Position numbers and translations under genes: made by a program. A stretch of DNA of 13,226 nt from Oligoflexales bacterium (GTDB lineage Bacteria; Bdellovibrionota_B; Oligoflexia; Oligoflexales; CACXFL01): NCBI GenBank assembly GCA_028282865.1, contig JANQHA010000309.1, positions 1 through 13,226 of the forward strand. The letters are read 5' to 3'. Shown here piece by piece: positions 1 through 5,930 of the stretch (the stretch's first letter is position 1; the number at the start of each line of letters is the position of its first letter). The notes below the pieces were generated by a model that was not told where the DNA came from, did not search any database, and worked only from the letters and a program-made list of their open reading frames with translations.

Positions 1-194
1 ATCATAAAAGTGTTGTTATGGGCCGTCACGGTGCAATTGCTTGGGGTGAAAATCTTGAAGAGGCCTATAGCAATATGGAGCGCCTCGAGCATGCGGCACT
101 GATCATATCTCTCGCTAAGCGACTTGGAGGAGCAAAACCACTTCCAGAAGACGAGTTGAACTGGCTGAAATCTCAGGCGAAAAAGTCCAATTGA
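1..194 (+). CDS. Class II aldolase/adducin family protein, C-terminal part (5' end outside window)
   Basis: The frame is open from the left edge (first complete codon at base 3) to a TGA at 192-194, giving about 63 residues. The segment HKSVVMGRHGAIAWG followed by ENLEEAYSNMERLEHAA matches the C-terminal part of the class II aldolase/adducin fold (FucA/AraD type). There an N/R-H-G tripeptide supplies the third zinc-ligand histidine, and the following helix carries the E-x-L-E-H signature. Proteins of this family cleave or epimerise sugar phosphates in the cytoplasm using Zn2+, though some members are non-catalytic. The substrate cannot be read from this fragment because the first two metal ligands and the catalytic acid are off the edge. 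The tail ends in a Lys-rich helix. Family assignment is fairly secure; the reaction is not. Confidence 0.8.
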   Translation, partial: HKSVVMGRHGAIAWGENLEEAYSNMERLEHAALIISLAKRLGGAKPLPEDELNWLKSQAKKSN

Positions 195-196
195 TC

Positions 197-213
197 CCCT
201 ATAGTAAATAGGG
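197..213 (+). terminator. Short hairpin after the aldolase gene, weak terminator candidate
   Basis: CCCTAT, a five-base loop AGTAA, then ATAGGG form a perfect 6-bp stem starting 2 bases after the aldolase stop codon. There is no U-tract immediately 3' (the sequence continues CAATATAG), so intrinsic termination would be inefficient. It could instead be a processing hairpin in a message that runs on into the next gene. Confidence 0.35.
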
Positions 214-244
214 CAATATAGATAAAATTATTTGGAAGCATTGA

Positions 245-1051
245 ATGGTTAGATACTTTTTCAGAAATCTGATTTGGTCGTTTATTGTTTTTGGCAGCTA
301 TTTACCTGCGCAGACCAGCGACATTCAGACAGCGGCAGATATTTGCGACTGCAGCGCGACGATCGAGTGTCGAGAGCAAGAACAGGTCACTTTATCGCTG
401 CGAACGAGAAAATCTTTCTGCCACAAATACCTTAGTCAACAGGTCACACAACTTAGCAGCAATAACTTCCTAGACTGTGATCAAGCCGTGCTACCAAATG
501 TAGTCGATGAAATTTCCGTGAGCGAGTGTGAGCGAAGATCTTTAGAGGTGATACACTGCAAAGATAGACGTGAAGGGCAGAAAATATGCAACAAGATAGA
601 TCGGCCCGGTGTCGTCTGCAATGAGCTATCGTGTTCCTTCACTATGAAATCATTAACGGACGACATCAAACGGCTGCACCAATTAGTTTCGTACCTCAAT
701 AAGCCAGCAAAGGTTAGTTTAACTCAAAATGGTAAAAAAAATGTATTGAGCGGTTTAGCATCGGACGATCATCCGTACTTAGATCAGCCGATAGAGGTGC
801 CAATTGCCCCGGAGCCTGAACTCCTACTTCAAAAACCTAAAGATAAATATATTTTTATCACTCAAGAGGTCGGTACTAAGGCTGCAAAGTTCGCCGCAAA
901 AATGTGTAAGGAGGTTAACTCTATAAACAGCAGTCCAAGCACCCTGTTAAAAGCATACTTTAAATCTCTGCTGCTGGAGTTAGTGTTTCTACAAAAGGAA
1001 TCGCTCTTAGCAACTGTTATTGACTGCTCCGATCAGCTAGATCCTACATAA
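245..1051 (+). CDS. Exported cysteine-rich protein of unknown function
   Basis: I do not recognise the family. The 268-residue product starts with a signal peptide (basic R3, R7, hydrophobic core about 8-19, likely cleavage after PAQ near residue 23), so it is probably periplasmic or surface exposed. The mature part holds twelve cysteines: C34, C36, C42, C59, C78, C95, C105, C115, C125, C130, C221 and C261. Ten of them fall in the first 130 residues, and the even number suggests a disulfide-stabilised N-terminal domain. A Pro-rich linker (about 180-195, PIEVPIAPEPE) separates this from a helical C-terminal segment. The ATG is supported by GGAAG six bases upstream. The 3' end overlaps the convergent minus-strand lipoprotein gene by 19 bp. 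Bases 992-1014, encoding QKESLLAT, are nearly identical to a segment at the end of the PilZ gene. Confidence 0.7.
   Translation: MVRYFFRNLIWSFIVFGSYLPAQTSDIQTAADICDCSATIECREQEQVTLSLRTRKSFCHKYLSQQVTQLSSNNFLDCDQAVLPNVVDEISVSECERRSLEVIHCKDRREGQKICNKIDRPGVVCNELSCSFTMKSLTDDIKRLHQLVSYLNKPAKVSLTQNGKKNVLSGLASDDHPYLDQPIEVPIAPEPELLLQKPKDKYIFITQEVGTKAAKFAAKMCKEVNSINSSPSTLLKAYFKSLLLELVFLQKESLLATVIDCSDQLDPT
992..1014 (+). repeat. 23-bp near-identical repeat, copy 1 (coding, QKESLLAT)
   Basis: This segment differs from 3734-3756 at one base only (C versus A at the thirteenth position) and is read in the same frame in both genes. Here it encodes residues 250-257 of the cysteine-rich protein, 11 residues before its end. 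The rest of the two proteins shows no resemblance. Confidence 0.7.
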
Positions 1052-1746
1052 TTAATTAACTTCTCGCGATCATCAGCTCCCTCTGTAGCCTCGATCTCAT
1101 TCAAAGTTTCACCTATCGCCTCAGAAGTGGCGGAAGAGCCTTCAGCGTTATTTTGGGCACTTTCAAGCGAAGAAAGTATGTTTCTAACATCTTCAATAGT
1201 TATCTCCTCTAACTTGCTCAAATCGATATCCCCGTTAATGTCGATATCTATAAATAAATTTACTAACATCGAAGAATAAACAGCTTCGTATAAGATTAGC
1301 TGGAAAAGTGCGCTTTCCCCATACTCGGGATCTCCTTCAGAACCACGAAGATTTTCCGGAATACGCTTTAAGCGATCTACTCCAGTCTTTACTGTGTCGA
1401 CATCAGACCGGTTATAACCCGATGGAAGAAACGACCCTACTTGGGCAAAAACAGATGAGCCACTGCCCGCAGAGAGCTGGTTCTTGAGCATCGAGATCAA
1501 ATCAATCCCAGCGACAGCTAAATAAGCCGCGGCCAGCAAAGGTAGTCGACTATAAACTTCTGGCTCGCTCTCGGCCAAAGGCTCCAGAAGATCTACAGCC
1601 CCTTGGTAGTCGCCAGCATTCATTTTTTCCTTTGCTTGTTGCTCGGGAGTTTTAGTTTCTAACGACTCTCCAATATTTGCACCGCCACAGCTAAAGCAAA
1701 GCGTCGACAAAGTAATAACTCCAAAAAAATAATTTAACTTACTCAT
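1033..1746 (-). CDS. TPR-like outer-membrane lipoprotein candidate
   Basis: The product has 237 residues. A signal peptide with the hydrophobic core FFGVITLSTLCF ends at S19-C20-G-G, a lipobox-like site with an atypical Cys at -3, so lipidation at C20 is probable but not certain. With no Asp at +2, outer-membrane sorting would be expected by the E. coli rule. Residues 36-80 (AKEKMNAGDYQGAVDLLEPLAES and what follows) look like one TPR unit and the start of the next. Residues 167-175 read DIDINGDID, matching the DxDx[DN]GxxD calcium-loop pattern of dockerin/thrombospondin type 3 repeats. It is not a full EF-hand, because position 12 is Lys. The start codon overlaps the stop of the upstream barrel gene as ATGA (1743-1746), indicating translational coupling and a probable shared complex. 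No specific family is recognised. Confidence 0.7.
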   Translation of the reverse strand: MSKLNYFFGVITLSTLCFSCGGANIGESLETKTPEQQAKEKMNAGDYQGAVDLLEPLAESEPEVYSRLPLLAAAYLAVAGIDLISMLKNQLSAGSGSSVFAQVGSFLPSGYNRSDVDTVKTGVDRLKRIPENLRGSEGDPEYGESALFQLILYEAVYSSMLVNLFIDIDINGDIDLSKLEEITIEDVRNILSSLESAQNNAEGSSATSEAIGETLNEIEATEGADDREKLINYVGSS

Positions 1747-2873
1747 ATTCCAAACCCAAAATATGCAATATAGATATCCCTTCGATCATCCCCGATAAAA
1801 CTTCCCATCTCTCTGCCATAATAGGTCAGGCCGACTTTTACCAATACTAAATCTAAGCGAATCCCATAGCTCGGATACCCCTGGTAGAAGCCTGCCGCAA
1901 TACCGATATAGTTGCGTAAAATAAGCTTAGCTCCAGCATATGATCTCATAACTATTGATTCCTCATAGGCACCAGTAACATCGCGAAAATCTAAAGATAA
2001 ATGTAGGCTATCAATCGAATTGTGAAACGTGAGACCCAGCCCGGCATGAAACGTCTGCCTGAATGGATCCTGGCTCTTGGTGAATTTGGTATTGCCTAAG
2101 TCATCTGCTTTAAGTGCTAGCCGATAGTCAACCGTCCTACCTTGCAGAAAAATCAACGCTCCAGCATCAAGGCCAAATCCCTGACCGGGAGTTACTTCAT
2201 TAACCAAAGCCTGAGGGTCACTTCGAATCTCGTCAATCTTTGACTGGTCAGCAAAGTCTATTTGAATGTCGGGTTCAGCTTTGTAAATATACTTGCCGGT
2301 AGCTCCTACCGAAAACCATCGGGTTAGCTTCTGGGCATAACTTACGACTCCGGCGCCATAGCCATCGGCCTGAGCCCTTACCGCGGGAATCCCGGTATCG
2401 TTGAATCTCGTTCCTTTAATATCAGGTTCGAAGCGACTGACCACGCCTACCCCAAAATGACTAGATATAAAACTAATTGCAGTGGCAGTTCCGAAATGAA
2501 TAGGGGTCGTAAAAATATCATCGATAAACTCATCTCGCTCTGCGCTTTTCTCCTCTTCAGATGAACTTTCACTGCTGGAGGTGTTGCTTCCGCTTGCCAA
2601 GCTGCGGACAAAATCGACTGAATCTTTAGCGGCGATGATAGAAAACTGACTTCCAAACCACCTGAAAAACTTATTACCAAATGGCATCAGTGCCGGGTTT
2701 GCAAATAGCACCCCCTCCTGGCTCGCACGGGTCAGCGAAGCCCCCCCCGCAGCAATATCGTACGGATCTTCATAAATCGACTGGTTAGATTTTGCCGCAT
2801 ACATATTATTTGAAAGCGCCGCCAATGAAAGACAAAGTAAAAAAAACCAAATTTTACCTGGCTTAACAACCAT
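1743..2873 (-). CDS. Outer-membrane beta-barrel protein (UPF0164/PorV-like architecture)
   Basis: The product has 376 residues. A signal peptide spans about 1-26 (core WFFLLCLSLAAL, cleavage near MYA/AKS). The mature N-terminus EDPYDIAAGGASLTRAS-QEG-LFANPALMPFG (35-66) matches the opening of outer-membrane barrels of the UPF0164/PorV-PorQ/FadL-like group, where G-G-A and N-P-A are recurrent. Alternating hydrophobic strands fill the rest, and the end YYGREMGSFIGDDRRD...FGFGI resembles closing strands of these barrels. An acidic Ser/Glu-rich insert at 94-115 is probably a loop. Likely role: an outer-membrane porin-like or secretion-associated barrel; the ligand is unknown. It precedes the TPR lipoprotein gene with an ATGA overlap. 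The ATG lacks a good Shine-Dalgarno (only GGTG about 10 bases upstream), but it gives a clean signal peptide. A perfect TATAAT lies at 2918-2923 on this strand. Confidence 0.7.
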   Translation of the reverse strand: MVVKPGKIWFFLLCLSLAALSNNMYAAKSNQSIYEDPYDIAAGGASLTRASQEGVLFANPALMPFGNKFFRWFGSQFSIIAAKDSVDFVRSLASGSNTSSSESSSEEEKSAERDEFIDDIFTTPIHFGTATAISFISSHFGVGVVSRFEPDIKGTRFNDTGIPAVRAQADGYGAGVVSYAQKLTRWFSVGATGKYIYKAEPDIQIDFADQSKIDEIRSDPQALVNEVTPGQGFGLDAGALIFLQGRTVDYRLALKADDLGNTKFTKSQDPFRQTFHAGLGLTFHNSIDSLHLSLDFRDVTGAYEESIVMRSYAGAKLILRNYIGIAAGFYQGYPSYGIRLDLVLVKVGLTYYGREMGSFIGDDRRDIYIAYFGFGI

Positions 2874-2917
2874 TTATTAAAACACCAAAATAGCTCTATT
2901 AATTGAAATTTTGCCTT

Positions 2918-2923
2918 ATTATA
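2918..2923 (-). promoter_or_regulatory. Candidate -10 box for the barrel/lipoprotein operon
   Basis: On the minus strand this is a perfect TATAAT in an A/T-rich context, placing transcription start about 38 bases before the ATG at 2873. No convincing -35 hexamer is found 16-18 bases upstream, so support is partial. Confidence 0.3.
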
Positions 2924-2973
2924 TATCGGAATTTATAGGCAAACCTTCAGCGCTAGTCTGGGCACTACCAATA

Positions 2974-2982
2974 TGAGATAAT
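2974..2982 (+). promoter_or_regulatory. Candidate extended -10 promoter for the PilZ operon
   Basis: TGAGATAAT fits the extended -10 pattern TGn plus a 5/6 TATAAT match (GATAAT). It would start transcription near 2989, about 34 bases before the PilZ gene start. The -35 region is poor, as is acceptable for extended -10 promoters. Confidence 0.3.
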
Positions 2983-3022
2983 ATACAAAGCTGTGGATTA
3001 AAACTTTTAGGACCAAAAATCA

Positions 3023-3772
3023 ATGCTTCGACTATTTCTAAAGCAAAAAGTTTCTTCGAGAAAATCAAAGCCCAAAGACCCCAAAACTTTTTCTAAAAGA
3101 AACCGAAGAATCTTTGATCGATTTCCGGTTGACCATAAACACCTTACTATGATGAGTGAGCAAGATATTTTGCTAGTCAAAGAAATTTCTAGTAAAGGCT
3201 TTAGCACTTTAGTCTCTAAGACAAGTATAGATCGGTTTCAGGTGGGCGACACTTACGCCGCCAGATTTCGCTATTTAGGAAATAGTTACGATGTACAGGC
3301 GCGTGTATCCTGGACAGATATTGAAGGATCTTTAGGGTTTGAAATCACTAAACATCAAGAAGAGACCCGTCAGTTCATACAAAGGCTATTAAAACCTATA
3401 GCAATCGCTAAGTCCCTCAAAAAAGTCGATGCAACCTTCATGAGAAATAATAAAGAAGGGAAGGTATGGTATCACGGAGACAATGATACAGATTTATATA
3501 CCTGGGAAGATAAGAGCGGCGAGCTGCGGGCATGGCAGTTTATTACCGGCGACATCTTTCTTGAGTGGAACGATATTCAGGGAGTCAGAACTGGCTATAT
3601 TTCTATAAAAGACCAATCGGTTAGCGGAGTAACGGAGCTTAGCAGAGACTCTCTCCAGCAAGTTTTTGACCCCGTGATCAACTCAGAAACACTAAATCTA
3701 GGCCTAGATATCATAATGGCTAGTGATGTTGAGCAAAAGGAATCGATCTTAGCAACAACCAATATCGAGTGA
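3023..3772 (+). CDS. PilZ-domain protein with a second uncharacterised domain
   Basis: The cytoplasmic product has 249 residues and no signal or membrane segment. Residues about 25-110 form a PilZ-like domain: R29-x-x-x-R33 (RRIFDR), then E54-x-S56-x-x-G59 (EISSKG), then closing strand SLGFEI (103-108). PilZ proteins bind cyclic di-GMP through RxxxR and [D/N]xSxxG. Here the first Asp/Asn is Glu, so binding may be weakened or retained. Residues 139-195 form a separate compact, aromatic-rich domain (W149-Y-H-G, D157-L-Y-T-W161, W171, E181-W182, RTGYI) that I cannot name. The N-terminal 25 residues are strongly basic. The ATG has AGGA ten bases upstream; the later Met43/44 would delete the arginine motif. 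It heads a three-gene operon and carries copy 2 of the 23-bp repeat at its 3' end. Confidence 0.75.
   Translation: MLRLFLKQKVSSRKSKPKDPKTFSKRNRRIFDRFPVDHKHLTMMSEQDILLVKEISSKGFSTLVSKTSIDRFQVGDTYAARFRYLGNSYDVQARVSWTDIEGSLGFEITKHQEETRQFIQRLLKPIAIAKSLKKVDATFMRNNKEGKVWYHGDNDTDLYTWEDKSGELRAWQFITGDIFLEWNDIQGVRTGYISIKDQSVSGVTELSRDSLQQVFDPVINSETLNLGLDIIMASDVEQKESILATTNIE
3734..3756 (+). repeat. 23-bp near-identical repeat, copy 2 (coding, QKESILAT)
   Basis: This partners 992-1014 with 22 of 23 bases identical. It encodes residues 238-245 of the PilZ protein, four residues before its end, in the same reading frame as copy 1. Confidence 0.7.
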
Positions 3773-3776
3773 TAAT

Positions 3777-4076
3777 ATGGCTACCAATTCGACAACGGAC
3801 AGACCATCTATCGAAGAACGAATTAATTTAGCAGTAGAGTCCCAAATTATGCTATCTCAAGAGGCATCAAGATGGGCTGAGAGTCAAATTAGCTCAAAAC
3901 TAGAAGCTGAAAAAATTTTCTTAAAAAAAGTAGAGCAGGCTCGCTCCTTGACCCTGACAAGAACCATTGATGAGCTAGCACAGGACGTGGTAAGTTCCCC
4001 TAGCACAAGACGGAAGTCTATGTCCGCCCATAACGAGCAAAAGATCGATGTGGAACGACTACTGAAGCTTCTCTAA
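3777..4076 (+). CDS. Small helical hypothetical protein, middle gene of the PilZ operon
   Basis: The family is not recognised. The product has 99 residues, no signal peptide and no membrane segment. Residues 10-70 are predicted by eye to be mostly amphipathic helix rich in Glu, Gln, Ser and Lys (IEERINLAVESQ, then EAEKIFLKKVEQA), suggesting a coiled coil or helical bundle. The C-terminus is basic then ends LLKLL. The start lies only four bases after the PilZ stop codon, with GAG seven bases upstream, so translation is probably coupled to it. A cytoplasmic partner or adaptor for the PilZ protein is a fair inference from position only. Confidence 0.6.
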   Translation: MATNSTTDRPSIEERINLAVESQIMLSQEASRWAESQISSKLEAEKIFLKKVEQARSLTLTRTIDELAQDVVSSPSTRRKSMSAHNEQKIDVERLLKLL

Positions 4077-4090
4077 ACCTGGAAACCGAT

Positions 4091-4399
4091 ATGGTAGATG
4101 ACCTTAAATCCCTTAAAGAAACTCTAATTAAGTCGGTGTTTTCAGCTGTAGCGGGGAGTTCCGAAAACACTGATGAACCCGGTGCAGCAACTGGCACAAT
4201 AAGAGATGTCATTTCCTCACTCGCATCTTTAGCAGGTAAGGGCAAAGACGAGATGGTTCAAATCATTAGTCGCGAAATCGGGATAGCAGTAGCGGGTGTC
4301 GTCAAAGAGCCGCTTACTAGTATCCTTGAGTCAAAAAAAATAACGATTACGGTTGAGCTAACCCCAAAGCGCAAAACAACAAAGAAAAAAAGCAAGTAA
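4091..4399 (+). CDS. Small phasin-like protein with Lys-rich tail
   Basis: The product has 102 residues with no signal peptide. Residues 1-25 and 37-80 are amphipathic helix (DDLKSLKETLIKSVFSAVAG; the segment KGKDEMVQIISREIGIAVAG), then a strand-like KITITVEL and a tail PKRKTTKKKSK with eight Lys or Arg. Helical core plus basic tail resembles phasin-like or polyhydroxyalkanoate granule-associated proteins, and small deltaproteobacterial proteins with a G-K-D-E-[LM] helix. This is resemblance from memory, not a demonstrated homology. The basic tail could bind nucleic acid or an anionic surface. GGAAA lies five bases before the ATG, and the gene follows its neighbour by 14 bases, completing the PilZ operon. 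The hairpin at 4402-4428 begins just after its stop. Confidence 0.6.
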   Translation: MVDDLKSLKETLIKSVFSAVAGSSENTDEPGAATGTIRDVISSLASLAGKGKDEMVQIISREIGIAVAGVVKEPLTSILESKKITITVELTPKRKTTKKKSK

Positions 4400-4401
4400 A
4401 A

Positions 4402-4428
4402 CCCCAGTAACCATGAAGGAAACTGGGG
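4402..4428 (-). terminator. Intrinsic terminator hairpin between convergent operons
   Basis: CCCCAGT and ACTGGGG form a 7-bp stem with a 13-base loop that can add two C-G pairs. Read on the minus strand the stem is followed by TTTT and, a few bases on, a longer T run, so it fits best as the terminator of the symporter gene. On the plus strand there is no U-tract, so it would act there mainly as a 3'-end stabilising hairpin for the PilZ operon. Confidence 0.6.
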
Positions 4429-4460
4429 AAACTATGAGATGACATCATCATCAGAAGTAT

Positions 4461-5714
4461 TTAAGGGCTTTCAAAAACCTTCTGGTCGATCTGCCCTTCT
4501 TTTTTGGCGACTACGCAGGTCACCATAGCATCTCCGACGATATTAACAGCGGTCCGGCACATATCCAATAAGCGATCAACACCAATAATAAGCGCTATTC
4601 CTTCTACTGGTAATCCTACCTGACGTAAAACCATCGCTAGAGTAATAAGGCCAACTCCAGGAACGCCCGCAGTACCAATAGATGCCAAAGTAGCCGTCAA
4701 TATCACGGTCAAATAATCAGAGAGGCCAATGTCTATGTTATATGCCTGAGCGATAAAGACGGTTGCACAGCCCTGCATTATAGCCGTTCCGTCCATATTA
4801 ATAGTAGCTCCTAGTGGTACGGTAAAAGATGCAATGGAGTTTTTGACCCCCATCCGGTGTTCAACAGTTTCCAAGGTGACCGGAAGAGTCGCATTACTAC
4901 TCGCAGTACTAAAAGCAAACACCACTGGGTCTTTCATCTTTTTAAAGAACGTCAATGGGTTAAGATTCGACAAAGCTTTTAATAGTGCCGGATAAGTGAA
5001 AGCAGCATGAATCAATAAAGCGCCTATAACTACAAAAAAGTATTTTGCTAACGGAACGATAGCTGAAAATCCCTGAGTTGCAAAAACTTTAGCAATAAGA
5101 CAAAAAACGCCATAAGGTGCGAATAACATCAAAATACCAATAAGCTTCATAAAGACTTCGTTTAGTTCGTTGAAAATATCGGTTATCCGCTTACCAACTG
5201 GGCCTACCATAACGGTCGCCAAACCAAACAAAATAGCAAAAACGATGATCTGAAGCATATTACCTTTTGCCATCGAATCAAGCGGGTTCGACGGAAAAAT
5301 ATTTATAATAACTTGAGATAGTGGTGGAGCTTCTTTGGCCGAAAATTCGGCATTGGAGGGCAGGTCAAAACCAATACCTGGGTTAACTGCACTAGAAACA
5401 ATGATTGCGAAGGAAATCGCTAAAGCCGTCGTCAGCATATACAGCACCAGGGTTCTGCCACCTACCCTACCTAGCGCCGAAACATCTTTCAAAGAGCATA
5501 CACCACAAACTAGCGAAACAAAGACGATAGGAACAACCAACATCTTCAAAGATTTAACAAAGATTTTACCCACCACCGTGAAAATGCCATTCACTAAATA
5601 TTCCTCGGAAAACCCACCGCTTGGCAGCGTATTAATCACCACCCCAACGAAGATACCTAAAGCCATCGCGATCATAATCTGCGATGTCAGGCCTAATTTC
5701 TTCTTTTCCGCCAA
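4461..5714 (-). CDS. Sodium:dicarboxylate/acidic amino acid symporter (DAACS/SDF family)
   Basis: This is an inner-membrane, cation-coupled importer of 417 residues, usual for the family. Diagnostic elements appear in order: HP1 tip SSNATLP (272-278), the TM7 motif NMDGT (306-310), HP2 with ASIGTAGVPG (344-353), and TM8 D380-R-L-L-D384-M-C-R387-T388-x-x-N391-x-x-x-D395. These align with the substrate and Na+ residues of GltPh (D390, D394, R397, T398, N401, D405). Arg at the 397-equivalent position indicates an acidic substrate (glutamate, aspartate or C4-dicarboxylate) rather than a neutral amino acid. I therefore do not choose between gltP and dctA. The start is TTG, justified by AGGAGG six bases upstream. 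Eight helices and two hairpins are intact. It stands alone, with its own upstream region and terminator. Family call is certain, substrate partly inferred. Confidence 0.95.
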   Translation of the reverse strand: MAEKKKLGLTSQIMIAMALGIFVGVVINTLPSGGFSEEYLVNGIFTVVGKIFVKSLKMLVVPIVFVSLVCGVCSLKDVSALGRVGGRTLVLYMLTTALAISFAIIVSSAVNPGIGFDLPSNAEFSAKEAPPLSQVIINIFPSNPLDSMAKGNMLQIIVFAILFGLATVMVGPVGKRITDIFNELNEVFMKLIGILMLFAPYGVFCLIAKVFATQGFSAIVPLAKYFFVVIGALLIHAAFTYPALLKALSNLNPLTFFKKMKDPVVFAFSTASSNATLPVTLETVEHRMGVKNSIASFTVPLGATINMDGTAIMQGCATVFIAQAYNIDIGLSDYLTVILTATLASIGTAGVPGVGLITLAMVLRQVGLPVEGIALIIGVDRLLDMCRTAVNIVGDAMVTCVVAKKEGQIDQKVFESP

Positions 5715-5720
5715 TTCAAA

Positions 5721-5726
5721 CCTCCT
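5721..5726 (-). promoter_or_regulatory. Consensus Shine-Dalgarno that fixes a TTG start
   Basis: The minus strand reads AGGAGG, TTTGAA, then TTG at 5714-5712. The spacing of six and perfect complementarity to 16S rRNA establish TTG as the symporter start. Confidence 0.85.
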
Positions 5727-5930
5727 AGTGAAACACGATTAACAACCGCCATTTTGATGAAAAATGGTTAAGCATCCACTTTTTTGACACCTATTGAACT
5801 CATAGGCAATAGAGTTCCGGTCCCTTCATACTATTGTAAGCAATTTTAGATAGTTACGATGAATAAAATCCGAGCACCAATCTTGCAAGAACCCTAAGAG
5901 GTACCAAACGAAGCTTAAGGAATCAAAATC
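5727..5930. other. Divergent intergenic region with nested inverted repeats
   Basis: These 204 bases separate the symporter from the large TPR gene. CCATTTT-GATGA-AAAATGG (5749-5767) is a 7-bp-stem hairpin that would sit in the symporter leader. At 5790-5812 two overlapping inverted repeats compete: CCTAT-N7-ATAGG (5790-5806) and CTATTG-N10-CAATAG (5791-5812). A perfect TTGACA lies at 5784-5789 on the plus strand, but no good -10 follows at 16-18 bases. Candidate -10-like boxes are TAAAAT at 5864-5869 (plus) and TACAAT near 5830-5840 (minus), each without a clear -35. No RNA gene is evident. Confidence 0.45.
5790..5812. promoter_or_regulatory. Overlapping dyads, possible operator or RNA switch
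   Basis: CTATTG and CAATAG are perfect 6-base inverted arms with ten bases between; inside them, offset by one base, CCTAT and ATAGG form a second, mutually exclusive 5-base dyad. The arrangement lies upstream of the symporter start and directly 3' of a TTGACA hexamer. It could bind a dimeric regulator. Function is inferred. Confidence 0.35.

Noticed and set aside
167..180. Possible full EF-hand in the TPR lipoprotein (residue numbers of the protein at 1033-1746)
   Set aside because: The twelfth loop position is Lys rather than Glu/Asp and there is no paired second hand; only the shorter DxDxNGxxD pattern is supported.
481..699. Minus-strand 72-codon frame inside the cysteine-rich gene
   Set aside because: No Shine-Dalgarno, no domain, and the plus-strand gene has a signal peptide and ribosome site.
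5335..5742. Plus-strand 135-codon open frame opposite the symporter start
   Set aside because: Antisense to well-conserved symporter sequence and low-complexity in composition; a shadow frame.
5784..5812. Complete sigma70 promoter TTGACA-17-CAATAG on the plus strand
   Set aside because: The -10 candidate matches only two of six consensus bases; only the TTGACA and the dyads are reported.
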